DNA of 19,943 nt from Bacillota bacterium (lineage in GTDB: Bacteria > Bacillota > Clostridia > Christensenellales > CAG-138): NCBI GenBank assembly GCA_023426265.1, contig JAFABA010000138.1, forward strand, positions 1 through 19,943, written 5' to 3'. The notes beneath the pieces are model-generated. The model had not been told where the DNA came from, did not search any database, and saw only the letters and a program-made list of their open reading frames with translations. Positions within the stretch are counted from its first letter, which is position 1; every line of letters starts with the position of its first letter. The position numbers and the translations under genes were made by a program. Below are positions 1 through 6,948 of this stretch, one piece after another.

Positions 1-34
1 CGCATGGCAGTTGCCTTTCTTAATAGGGGTACGC

Positions 35-169
35 GCTTTTCTTTTTGCAAAAAGAAAAGCTGCAAAAGAAAAACCTACGTCTATATAGTTTTGTCCAAGC
101 GGCATCTGCCGCTTGGACAAGTTGTTACGCTTTCTTTTGCTTCTTTTCTTTCGTGGAAAGAAAAGAAGC
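35..169. repeat. Cluster of three strong palindromes downstream of metG
   Basis: Three perfect inverted repeats lie within 135 bp. Positions 35-60 are a perfect 26-bp palindrome with pyrimidine-rich and purine-rich halves (GCTTTTCTTTTTG and its complement). Positions 91-104 pair with 107-120 (14 bp, 2-nt loop). Positions 139-152 pair with 156-169 (14 bp, loop GTG). None has the T-run of a classic terminator directly after it in the metG direction, though they could still stop or protect the metG transcript. The cluster adjoins a second dispersed repeat (201-273). I read it as an intergenic repeat element rather than a gene; the short ORFs across it show no protein-like features. Confidence 0.75.
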
Positions 170-200
170 AAGGTTTGGGGGGACGTAGCCGAGCGCCACC

Positions 201-273
201 TGTGGTGGAATAAGCGAGGCGCAGTCCCAGTGAGCAAGGGAGTGCAGAATGCGCGACCATTGCGAACTGTGGG
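201..273 (-). repeat. Dispersed intergenic repeat, copy A (inverted relative to copy B at 9778)
   Basis: Read on the minus strand, this stretch aligns with 9778-9854 on the plus strand. The first 27 nt (CCCACAGTTCGCAATGGT then CGCGCATTC) match 23 of 27 positions. After an ~11-nt gap the similarity resumes at CCCTTGC-CACTG and continues to CGCTTA-TCC. It lies just after the metG stop codon. Neither copy is plausibly coding. It is probably a multi-copy element of this genome. Confidence 0.6.
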
Positions 274-294
274 AGAAGCCCCAACGTTCTTTTC

Positions 295-2301
295 TTATCT
301 CACTTTTAACCCATCTTCCATGGGTGCCATAGTGGTAAGCGCGGAAAGGTTGACGTCTTCCTTATCGGAAGCGCAGAGTATCATGCCGCGGCTTTCCACG
401 CCCGCAAGCGTGATGGGTTTGAGGTTCGCGACCAGTACCACGGTCTTGCCCACAAGGTCGTCAGGCTGGTACCAGGTCTTAATGCCGGACACCACCGTGC
501 GCTCTTCATCGCCCACTTTGAGGGTGAGCTTTAAGAGCTTCTTGCTGCGCTTGATCTCCTCGCAGGCCAGGACTTTCGCCAAGCGCAAATCCAGCTTGGC
601 AAAATCCGCATAGTCGATTTCGGGCAGCGGGCCTTCCTCCTCATGCTTGCTTTCCGCGGGCGCGGCTTCCGCCTTCTTATCTTCCGGCTTTGCCGCATTC
701 TTCGCGGCGGCCGAGCCTAAAGCGGCGAGCGTTTCCGCCTCCAGTTCCGCAAGCTCCTTCTTGACGTCGATACGCGGGAACAATGCCTCGCCCTTCTGCA
801 CGCGCGTACCGGGCTTTAAGGCGCCGAATTTCTTGAGGCTGTCCATGGAGGTCAGTTCCTCGCCTGCAATACCCAATTGCTTGAACATCTCTTTGGGTGT
901 TCCGGTCAGGAAGGGCTGCACGAGCACCGCGATATACCGGAGGCTTTCAGCCAAGTTGTAGAGCACCGTGCCCAGGCGCGCCTTGTGCGCCTCGTCCTTG
1001 GCGAGCACCCAGGGGGCGGTCACGTCGATATATTTGTTGCTGGCCGAAACAAGCTTCCAGATTTCTGCCAAAGCTTCGGGCAGCTTCAAGTCCTTCATCT
1101 GCGCTTCCACGGCGGCGGGTAAACTTTCCGCAAGGGCAAGAAGCGCGTCGTCCTGTTCCGGAACGGAAGCCGTGGGCGCGGGGACGACTTCGTCAAAGTA
1201 TTTGCCGATCATGGCGACGGTGCGGGAAAGAAGGTTCCCAAGGTCATTCGCGAGATCGCTGTTGATGCGGTTGATGAGCGCCTCGTTGGAGAACACGCCG
1301 TCCGAACCGAAGGGCACCTCTCGCAGCAGGAAGTACCTGAGCGCATCCACGCCGTAGCGGCCGCACAGCTTGACGGGATCCACGACATTGCCTTTACTCT
1401 TACTCATCTTGCCGCCGTCGAGCACCAGCCAGCCATGGCCAAACACCTGCTTGGGAAGCGGTTCGCCTAAAGCCATGAGCATGATTGGCCATATGATGGT
1501 GTGGAAGCGGACGATTTCCTTGCCCACCAGGTGCACGTCGCAGGGCCAGTATTTTTTGTAGAGGCTGTCGTCCTCGGAGTAAAAGCCGAGCTTTGTGATG
1601 TAGTTGGAGAGTGCGTCCAGCCACACGTATACCACGTGCTTTTCGTCAAAATCCACGGGGATGCCCCACTTGAAGCTGGTGCGGCTTACGCACAGGTCCT
1701 CTAAGCCGGGCAGCAGGAAGTTCTGCAGCATCTCGTTGGTGCGCGAAGGCGGCTGTATGAACTCGGGATGTGTCTTGATATGCTCAATGAGCCGGTCCGC
1801 ATACTTGCTCATACGGAAGAAGTAGCTTTCCTCTTCCACCATCTCCACGGGGCCGCCGCAGTCCGGGCAGCGGCCTTCGTTCAACTGCCGTTCCAGCCAG
1901 AAGCTTTCGCACGGCGTGCAATAATGCCCGGTGTAGGCGGATTTGTAGATATCCCCCTGCTCGTAGAGCTTTTTAAATATCTTCTGCACGCTTTTTTCAT
2001 GGTAACCGTCCGTGGTGCGGATAAAGCCGTCGTTCGAGATATCCAGAAGCTTCCACAGCGCCTGGAACGATGCCACGATCTTATCCACATATTCCTTGGG
2101 CGTTACGCCGTTCTGGGCGGCCTTGCGCTCAATCTTCTGGCCGTGCTCGTCCGAGCCGGTGAGAAAATACACGTCGTACCCCGTCTGGCGCTTGTAACGG
2201 GCGATGGCGTCCGCGGCGACGGTGCTGTACGCATGACCGATGTGCAGCTTATCGCTGGGGTAATAGATTGGGGTGGTGATATAAAATGTGGGCTTGTTCA
2301 T
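295..2301 (-). CDS. metG: Methionyl-tRNA synthetase with C-terminal tRNA-binding domain
   Basis: Charges tRNA-Met with methionine in the cytoplasm. The 668-residue product has the class I signatures HIGH (residues 20-23) and KMSKS (298-302). Four cysteines in two CxxC pairs (C128/C131, C145/C148) form the zinc knuckle of the connective-peptide region. An anticodon-binding helical domain follows, then an Ala/Lys/Glu-rich linker (about 520-555) and an EMAPII/Trbp111-like OB-fold (about 560-668), which in this family supports dimerisation and tRNA binding. The length is usual for Bacillota MetG. An upstream in-frame ATG would add 17 residues, but the start at 2301 is preceded by a perfect AGGAGG (2307-2312) and begins with the typical MNKPTFYITTPIYYP sequence. 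The gene is last on the left minus-strand block, separated by 212 bp and its own promoter. No T-box is seen: the leader is only about 60 nt. Confidence 0.97.
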   Translation of the reverse strand: MNKPTFYITTPIYYPSDKLHIGHAYSTVAADAIARYKRQTGYDVYFLTGSDEHGQKIERKAAQNGVTPKEYVDKIVASFQALWKLLDISNDGFIRTTDGYHEKSVQKIFKKLYEQGDIYKSAYTGHYCTPCESFWLERQLNEGRCPDCGGPVEMVEEESYFFRMSKYADRLIEHIKTHPEFIQPPSRTNEMLQNFLLPGLEDLCVSRTSFKWGIPVDFDEKHVVYVWLDALSNYITKLGFYSEDDSLYKKYWPCDVHLVGKEIVRFHTIIWPIMLMALGEPLPKQVFGHGWLVLDGGKMSKSKGNVVDPVKLCGRYGVDALRYFLLREVPFGSDGVFSNEALINRINSDLANDLGNLLSRTVAMIGKYFDEVVPAPTASVPEQDDALLALAESLPAAVEAQMKDLKLPEALAEIWKLVSASNKYIDVTAPWVLAKDEAHKARLGTVLYNLAESLRYIAVLVQPFLTGTPKEMFKQLGIAGEELTSMDSLKKFGALKPGTRVQKGEALFPRIDVKKELAELEAETLAALGSAAAKNAAKPEDKKAEAAPAESKHEEEGPLPEIDYADFAKLDLRLAKVLACEEIKRSKKLLKLTLKVGDEERTVVSGIKTWYQPDDLVGKTVVLVANLKPITLAGVESRGMILCASDKEDVNLSALTTMAPMEDGLKVR

Positions 2302-2368
2302 ATGTTCCTCCTGGTTAAGCCATGCAGGCGCTGGCATAAAATCCCTATTCAAAAATACAGCTTTGTTT

Positions 2369-2377
2369 AGTATACCA
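2369..2377 (-). promoter_or_regulatory. Predicted extended -10 promoter of metG
   Basis: On the minus strand the sequence TGGTATACT gives a -10 hexamer TATACT (2374-2369) with an upstream TG at the extended -10 position. No good -35 is visible at 17-18 bp. The transcript would begin about 60 nt before the metG start codon. Confidence 0.5.
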
Positions 2378-2438
2378 CGTTTTTGCGCGTGCTACCGCAG
2401 TTTTAATATGTATTCGCATTTTAAAGTGCCAAAAAAGG

Positions 2439-2492
2439 GGTACGTTGAGGGCTCTGCCCTCAAGCACCCGCTTAGGGCCGTAACGGCCCTAA
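2439..2492. repeat. Intergenic double hairpin with dispersed repeat module
   Basis: The module GGTACGTTGAGGGCTCTGCC (from 2439) recurs with one mismatch at 9750-9769. Here it forms a perfect hairpin: 2445-2451 pairs with 2457-2463 (7 bp, loop CTCTG). A second perfect hairpin follows: 2472-2480 pairs with 2484-2492 (9 bp, loop TAA). In the minus direction a run of six T (2436-2431) lies 8 nt beyond the first hairpin, so the pair may weakly terminate the signal-peptidase transcript before metG. The spacing is not that of a textbook terminator. Confidence 0.6.
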
Positions 2493-2513
2493 GAACCCAA
2501 ATCTGATTGATAG

Positions 2514-3062
2514 TTATGCAAAGAGCGCGGCGCGGGTCAGTGGGGAAACGCGGACGCGGACTTTACCATCGAGCAGGTTGAGCGGAACGCACCCCAAAGC
2601 GGGATCGCGGCTGTCGAGGCTTGCCGCGCGGTCGTCCCCCAGGACGAACACGACGCCCTCCGGCACAACGGTGGGTTCAAACTCCTTGGCGGCAGAGGGG
2701 GAGTAGGCGGCCTCGTCGAGCATCCGGCCGTCGATATACACAACCCCGTTCACGATCTCCACCGTTTCATTCGGCAGGGCGATGACACGCTTAATAAGCT
2801 CCTCCCCGGTAGCCGGGTTTTCAAATATTACAAGGTCGCCGCGCAGGGGCGAACGCAAAAACAATGTCAATCTGTCGATGAGCAAGATTTCCCCCTGCTG
2901 CAGCGTGGGGGCCATGGAGCTGCCGCTCACCCGCACCGGGAAAAGCACAAGCAGGAACACAACAACAAGCGCCGCAGCCACTTCCAGGAGCACGAACAGC
3001 CACGAAAGAAAACTATGGCGGGCATATTCCGCTTTTTTGTGCGCGGCGCGGCTTAACTGCAT
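2514..3062 (-). CDS. lepB: Signal peptidase I, divergent third paralogue
   Basis: Membrane-bound type I signal peptidase, which cuts signal peptides from secreted proteins with a Ser/Lys dyad. One N-terminal membrane segment (about residues 18-41) is followed by SGSSMAPTL with catalytic S49, the RGDLVIF box, and ELIKRVIALP with K91. The last conserved box reads GDDRAASLDSR instead of the usual GDNRxxSxDSR seen in the two neighbouring copies, and the protein is shorter (182 aa). I chose the ATG at 3062 because AAAAAAGGAG lies 6 nt upstream; an in-frame ATG at 3149 would add 29 residues but has only a weak AAGG. Last of three tandem copies, transcribed after them with a 115-bp gap. Both catalytic residues are present, so activity is expected; its substrate preference cannot be told. 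Confidence 0.9.
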   Translation of the reverse strand: MQLSRAAHKKAEYARHSFLSWLFVLLEVAAALVVVFLLVLFPVRVSGSSMAPTLQQGEILLIDRLTLFLRSPLRGDLVIFENPATGEELIKRVIALPNETVEIVNGVVYIDGRMLDEAAYSPSAAKEFEPTVVPEGVVFVLGDDRAASLDSRDPALGCVPLNLLDGKVRVRVSPLTRAALFA

Positions 3063-3177
3063 GGCATACTCCTTTTTTGCCGCATTGCGGCGAAATTTGC
3101 CGCTGAAAAATCGGGAACCCATATCGAATACGGTAAGCCGCATGACCATAAGCGCACTTACCTTGACGCAAAAACGC

Positions 3178-3789
3178 TCATGGATGCGTTACATGGCGAA
3201 CCGTGCGGGCGGCATCCGGCGGCCAGAAAACGAGGACGGCGCGGCCGAGTATCTTGTCGTACGGGATAAAGCCGACACTGCTCTCCCTGCTGTCCGTGCT
3301 GTGGTTGCGGTTATCCCCCATAACGAACACGGAGCCCTCCGGCACAAGCCGTTCCTCCATGTCCCCAATGATCTCATCGTTCCAGTACGCGCGCTCGTCG
3401 AGCAGCCCGCCGTCAATATACACGGCTCCGTTGCGGATGGCGACGCGCTCTCCCGGCAGGCCCACGATACGCTTGACCCGGCTGACCGCATGCCCGGGGT
3501 AGAAGCAAACGACGATATCCCCCCGCGCGGGTTCCTGCAGGTAGTACGTAAGCTTTTCGAGCACGATGCGCTCCCCGTTGTGCAGGGTGGGATACATGGA
3601 ATCCCCTTCTATGAGTACGGGCTCGCCCACAAACAGCCGTATGGAGAGCGCAATGAGCACGACTATGAGGAGGTATATAACAAAGTCCGCATTCATGGTG
3701 CGGCGGTAGTGCGCGTCCTTTGCGTGCAGCTCCTCGGCTGCCTGGCGCAAGGTCCTGCGCGTACGCGCGTTAACATGCTGCGGGCTCAT
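3178..3789 (-). CDS. lepB: Signal peptidase I, second tandem paralogue
   Basis: Type I signal peptidase, 203 aa. A charged cytoplasmic N-terminus containing RQAAEELHAKDAHYRR precedes a single membrane helix (about 36-54). Catalytic residues are S64 in EGDSMYPTL and K106 in VKRIVGLPGE; the RGDIVV box and MGDNRNHSTDSR box are canonical. The dyad positions (64/106) are identical to those of the upstream copy, and the N-terminal region and helix are strikingly similar, so the two look like a relatively recent tandem duplication. The start at 3789 has AAGGAG 6 nt upstream; an ATG at 3825 would overlap the previous gene. The gap to the previous gene is 22 bp, so co-transcription is likely. Confidence 0.93.
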   Translation of the reverse strand: MSPQHVNARTRRTLRQAAEELHAKDAHYRRTMNADFVIYLLIVVLIALSIRLFVGEPVLIEGDSMYPTLHNGERIVLEKLTYYLQEPARGDIVVCFYPGHAVSRVKRIVGLPGERVAIRNGAVYIDGGLLDERAYWNDEIIGDMEERLVPEGSVFVMGDNRNHSTDSRESSVGFIPYDKILGRAVLVFWPPDAARTVRHVTHP

Positions 3790-3811
3790 CAAAGTCTCCT
3801 TGTTCTCGCCA

Positions 3812-4420
3812 TTAATAATCGCCATGCGTGATGGTGCGGAACGATCCGAACGGCCACATCACCATGCGGACCTTGCCCAACACCTTTTCAAAGGGAATGG
3901 GGCCGACTTCCCGCATGCGGCTGTCCCCGCTGATATTGCGGTTGTCCCCCATGACGAATACGGTGTTCTCGGGCACGGTGAGTTCCTTCATGTTGCCCTC
4001 GATATAATCGTTCCAGTACTCGCTTTCGTCAAGCTCCTCACCGTTGATATACACCTTGCCGTCGTATATGGAGATGCGCTCGCCGGGGAGGGCGATCACG
4101 CGCTTGACGCAGCTTACCGTAAAACCGGGATAGAATACGATGGCGATATCCCCGCGTTCGGGCGGGTGGAAGTAGTAGGAGACCTTTTCGGCGAGCATGT
4201 ACTCGGTATCCTGCAGCGTGGGCAGCATGGAGGGGCCGTCCACCCGCACCGGTTCCCCGATAAACGCGCGTAAAGAAAGCGCAATCAATACCACCGAGAG
4301 CACATATACCAGAAAATCCAGATTGACGGCGCGCCTGTACTCAGGGTCCGAGCTGTGCAGCTCTTCCGCCGCAGCCTGCAGCGTCCTGTAATCACGGCGG
4401 TTCATTGCCGGAGCGTTCAT
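3812..4420 (-). CDS. lepB: Signal peptidase I, first tandem paralogue
   Basis: Type I signal peptidase, 202 aa, anchored by one N-terminal membrane helix (about 36-54). It carries S64 in DGPSMLPTL, the RGDIAIVFYPG box, K106 in VKRVIALPGE and the GDNRNISGDSR box, all intact. The N-terminal stretch LQAAAEELHSSDPEYRR closely matches the next gene. AAAGGA lies 8 nt before the ATG at 4420; an internal ATG at 4405 has no ribosome site. The start codon overlaps the stop of the DUF951 gene by 4 bp (ATGA), so the two are translationally coupled. Confidence 0.94.
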   Translation of the reverse strand: MNAPAMNRRDYRTLQAAAEELHSSDPEYRRAVNLDFLVYVLSVVLIALSLRAFIGEPVRVDGPSMLPTLQDTEYMLAEKVSYYFHPPERGDIAIVFYPGFTVSCVKRVIALPGERISIYDGKVYINGEELDESEYWNDYIEGNMKELTVPENTVFVMGDNRNISGDSRMREVGPIPFEKVLGKVRMVMWPFGSFRTITHGDY

Positions 4421-4614
4421 GCCTGTTGTCCTTTCGGGAGCAATTTTTTGCCCCGCTTGATAAAATCAACGCGGTCCATCATCACGATACGGCCGCACAC
4501 ATTGCATTTGATCTTCACGTCCGCACCCACGCGGATAATCGTCCAGTCGTTTCCGCCGCAGGCGTGGGGCTTTTTCATCTGTACGCGGTCGAGTAGCTCA
4601 AACTGTTCGATCAT
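4417..4614 (-). CDS. DUF951 family zinc-ribbon-like small protein (YyzM-like)
   Basis: A 65-aa protein of the DUF951 family, recognised from the core MKKPHACGGNDW, then VGADVKIKCNVCGR and the end DRVDFIKRGKKLL. Cysteines C19, C37 and C40 with H17 could bind one metal ion. Its function is unknown; members are small, basic, and common in Bacillota. The start at 4614 has GGAGGA just upstream. It lies 12 bp after the MscS gene and overlaps the first signal peptidase by 4 bp, so it sits inside the operon. From memory, DUF951 next to an MscS-type channel recurs in Bacillota. Confidence 0.9.
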   Translation of the reverse strand: MIEQFELLDRVQMKKPHACGGNDWTIIRVGADVKIKCNVCGRIVMMDRVDFIKRGKKLLPKGQQA

Positions 4615-4626
4615 GGCTTCCTCCGC

Positions 4627-5493
4627 CTAACTCTGCGCCGAACCTGCGCTTTCAGTTCCCGCGTCGCTTTTGATGACCAGCCGCTGATAGGCGAGCGAGA
4701 TGTCTTCCTTTTCAAACCGTTCCTTGATGCGGCGGTTGAGCGCGCGTTCCGCCGCCCACTGCGCCATGGGTTTGACGCGAAGTATCATGCGCATGGTGAC
4801 TCCTTCGCCGCCGATTGCCGTAACGCCCAGGACCTCCGGCGCATCGAGCGCGGTATCGCTTTGTTTCGCGTAGGCTTCGGCCTCTTCCCGCATGCAGCGT
4901 TCCGCGCGGGCGATATCCGCCTCCCGGTCGATTGCCACATCCACCATGGCCAGATAATCTGCCCGGGAGAAGTTGGTGAGCACCCCAATGCTGCCATTGG
5001 GGATGACGTTGATCTCTCCCCGGAACCCGCGCACCACGGTGGTCCTTAATGTGATTTCCTCCACGGTGCCTGTGACGTCCGCGGCGGTAATATAATCCCC
5101 CACGGACATTTGATCCTCAAAAATCAAAAAAAGGCCCGCAACGACATCCTTGATGAAGCTCTGCGCGCCGATGCCGAGTGCGATACCGCCGACCCCCGCC
5201 GCCGCAAGCAGCGAGCTCATGGCGGAAGTCAGCCCAAGCTGGCCGATGGTAGCCGCGATGGCAAGAAAGAATATAATATACCGGCTCAGGCTTTTGGTTA
5301 TGGTGACGGCGGTCTCCGCTTTGCGCTGACGCTCCGGAGCGAGCTTTAATGCCCGCCTGTGCTGCGAGGCCGTAATAATTCTGGAAACGGCCTTTGAGAG
5401 TACTGTCGCCACGATCCATATCACCAGGACGCCGAGCGCATGCCCTGCATACGTCACCCAGTTTTCCTGTATCGTATCAAGAAGCCCCTTCAT
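4627..5493 (-). CDS. mscS: Small-conductance mechanosensitive channel (MscS family)
   Basis: Releases solutes when membrane tension rises. The 288-residue length matches the short MscS/YkuT type: a membrane helix at about 13-34, a second at about 70-87, then the pore-lining TM3 with its Gly/Ala pattern (LLAAAGVGGIALGIGAQ) and FIKDVVAGLFLIFEDQ. The beta domain follows (VGDYITAADVTGTVEEI, then VIPNGSIGVLTNFSR), and then the C-terminal alpha/beta cage domain. GGAGG stands just before the ATG. It follows the hydrolase gene by 72 bp and precedes DUF951 by 12 bp. Confidence 0.95.
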   Translation of the reverse strand: MKGLLDTIQENWVTYAGHALGVLVIWIVATVLSKAVSRIITASQHRRALKLAPERQRKAETAVTITKSLSRYIIFFLAIAATIGQLGLTSAMSSLLAAAGVGGIALGIGAQSFIKDVVAGLFLIFEDQMSVGDYITAADVTGTVEEITLRTTVVRGFRGEINVIPNGSIGVLTNFSRADYLAMVDVAIDREADIARAERCMREEAEAYAKQSDTALDAPEVLGVTAIGGEGVTMRMILRVKPMAQWAAERALNRRIKERFEKEDISLAYQRLVIKSDAGTESAGSAQS

Positions 5494-5565
5494 ACCTTCC
5501 TCCTTTTTGCGCCGGGCTTACCGCCCAAAATGCGCCCAGAAAGGAGTATGCCCCGGCCAACGCTT

Positions 5566-6465
5566 TTATAAATCCACCGGCGCGGGGATGTATTCCATTA
5601 TGGCGTCCACAAATCGCTGCGCCTTTTCCTCATGCAGCAAATGCCCCGCGTTGCGGATGACGGAGGACTGCGCGTTCTCCAATATGGCGTGATACAGCTC
5701 GCTGCTGTTGGGGTTGTGCCACTTGTCCTCTCCGCCCCAGAGTATCAATACGGGGGCGCTCACGTTGCGAAGCGATTTTTCCACTTCCTGCTCGTCGAAG
5801 TTAAGAACGGAAAGCTGAATGGCCTTTCTGGAGTAGGGGTCGGCAACTGTGGCAAAGTAAGAATCGAGCACATCTTCGGTGAGATTCGTTAGATCAAAAA
5901 AGCACTCCGAAAGCATTCTTTCCACCGTCTTACGGTTATAGAGCCTGCACGCAAGGCCGCCGAACAGCGGGCTTTGCAGCATGCGCACCGCAAAGGGCAT
6001 TTCCGGCGTAATGCCGCCGGGCGAAAGCAGGACGACTTTGCCTACGCGGTCCGGATTCTTCGCTATAAAATCCAGCGCATACAGGGCCCCCATGGAGAAG
6101 CCGACAACATGGGCGCTTTCAATGCCTTTCGCGTCCATGAACATGCGAAGCGCATCGGAATGCTCGGCGATGGTATAGTCAAACTGCACGGGGCGGCCGG
6201 AATAGCCGTGGCCGATAAGATCAATTGCGATGACCCGGTAATGCTCGGAAAGGGAGTTGAACACATTGCGCCAGGTATACAGGCTTTGCCCTACGGTATG
6301 CAGCAGCAGTAACGGCTCCCCGACGCCCGCCTCCAGATAATGAACCTTTGTTTCTTCCGGCGTTGCCGCGCCGCTTTTATCCGGAAAACCCGGCAACACG
6401 ATGGATACGTAATCCCCGGCATGTTCGGAATTGATAAACTTCTTCATTTGCAAAGCCAGAGCCAC
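5566..6465 (-). CDS. Alpha/beta-fold hydrolase
   Basis: A 299-residue soluble hydrolase of the alpha/beta superfamily. The nucleophile elbow GFSMG holds S124, the acid is D247 in WGGEDKW, and the base is H275 in NAGHLLHEE; the oxyanion-side motif LLLHTVGQS is also present. A cap region lies at about 150-220. No signal peptide is visible. The start is taken as GTG at 6465 because GGGAGG lies 7 nt upstream; an ATG at 6447 has no ribosome site. The substrate cannot be named; resemblance is to the broad esterase/haloalkane dehalogenase/C-C hydrolase group. It is first in the left minus-strand block, behind its own promoter. Confidence 0.88.
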   Translation of the reverse strand: MALALQMKKFINSEHAGDYVSIVLPGFPDKSGAATPEETKVHYLEAGVGEPLLLLHTVGQSLYTWRNVFNSLSEHYRVIAIDLIGHGYSGRPVQFDYTIAEHSDALRMFMDAKGIESAHVVGFSMGALYALDFIAKNPDRVGKVVLLSPGGITPEMPFAVRMLQSPLFGGLACRLYNRKTVERMLSECFFDLTNLTEDVLDSYFATVADPYSRKAIQLSVLNFDEQEVEKSLRNVSAPVLILWGGEDKWHNPNSSELYHAILENAQSSVIRNAGHLLHEEKAQRFVDAIMEYIPAPVDL

Positions 6466-6517
6466 GGCGAAACCTCCCGGCGTGCACCCGTATATATGGA
6501 TCGGCGCACGCTTCGCT

Positions 6518-6547
6518 ATTATATCGTATAACTACTTCATTCTACAA
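6518..6547 (-). promoter_or_regulatory. Predicted sigma-A promoter of the alpha/beta hydrolase and downstream block
   Basis: On the minus strand TTGTAG (6547-6542) and a perfect TATAAT (6523-6518) are 18 bp apart. This places the transcript start about 45 nt before the GTG at 6465. It is the only strong promoter seen upstream of the hydrolase-mscS-DUF951-lepB series. Confidence 0.6.
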
Positions 6548-6702
6548 CGTTTGACGTACCATTGCAACACAAGAGGGCTGCCGGGAACTGTGAACGTACC
6601 ATGAATATTGTGTTTTCACCATTTGCCAGACGTAAGCAAATGGGATACAATACTTCTGACGCATTCGGGGCGGTTTCCAATATTAAGAACGCCGGCTTGG
6701 TA

Positions 6703-6877
6703 CCCTTGGGGGTGTGGGACCGCAAAAGAGGGCTTCCCTGCGGAAGGCCCGCACTTTAATCAAATCTGATGGTTGGTTGTGCAGCTTTAGCTGCACATTT
6801 GCAGAATACCCGAATGTGCCGTTCGGGCGCACGCGCGTCAGATTTGCGAAAAAAGTGCGGTTTCACGCACTTTTAAC
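6703..6877 (-). repeat. Structured palindromic repeat, left copy
   Basis: Read on the minus strand it aligns in order with 7830-8046 on the plus strand: GTTAAAAGTGCG, CGCACTTTTTTCGCAAATCTGAC, TCAGATTTGAT, TGCGGGC, CCTCTT-GCGGTCCC and a closing CCCC-AAGGG. It contains several stems: 6851-6859 with 6866-6874 (9 bp), CAAATCTGAT at 6761-6770 with GTCAGATTTG at 6837-6846, and, inside that 66-nt loop, GTGCAGCT/AGCTGCAC (6779-6796) and CCCGAA/TTCGGG (6809-6827). The 13-mer AAGAGGGCTTCCC (6726-6738) also occurs at 9881-9893. Confidence 0.7.
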
Positions 6878-6889
6878 CTACAGGAAAAT

Positions 6890-6922
6890 CCGCTGATAAC
6901 GTCCAGCGGACGTTATCAGCGG
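6890..6922. repeat. Perfect 15-bp hairpin just upstream of the binding-protein gene
   Basis: 6890-6904 is exactly complementary to 6908-6922, with the 3-nt loop AGC. It ends 26 bp before the start codon and about 15 bp before the ribosome site, so it would lie in the mRNA leader or mark the repeat border. No T-run follows, so it is not a standard terminator. Confidence 0.75.
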
Positions 6923-6948
6923 CATTAAACAGATGGCGGGAGAGTAGA

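Larger units (their letters stand above)
6466..6948. other. Gene-free intergenic region rich in inverted repeats
   Basis: This 483-bp gap holds the hydrolase promoter (6518-6547), a small hairpin at 6619-6626/6636-6643 (CCATTTGC and its complement), the left copy of a structured repeat (6703-6877) and a long perfect hairpin just before the next gene (6890-6922). No open frame in it has a plausible start with a ribosome site or a recognisable protein. Confidence 0.7.

Noticed and set aside
35..169. CRISPR array or phage attachment site
   Set aside because: The repeats are inverted, unequal and without spacers; no cas gene, integrase or tRNA is near.
113..613. Plus-strand open frames across the metG 3' end
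   Set aside because: They lie opposite metG, have no recognisable domain and run through the palindromic repeat; shadow frames of a high-G+C gene.
2302..2400. A T-box or other riboswitch in front of metG
   Set aside because: The predicted leader is only about 60 nt with no specifier stem, T-box bulge or antiterminator.
6890..6922. Intrinsic terminator
   Set aside because: The stem is perfect, but no T-run follows on either side; reported as a hairpin instead.
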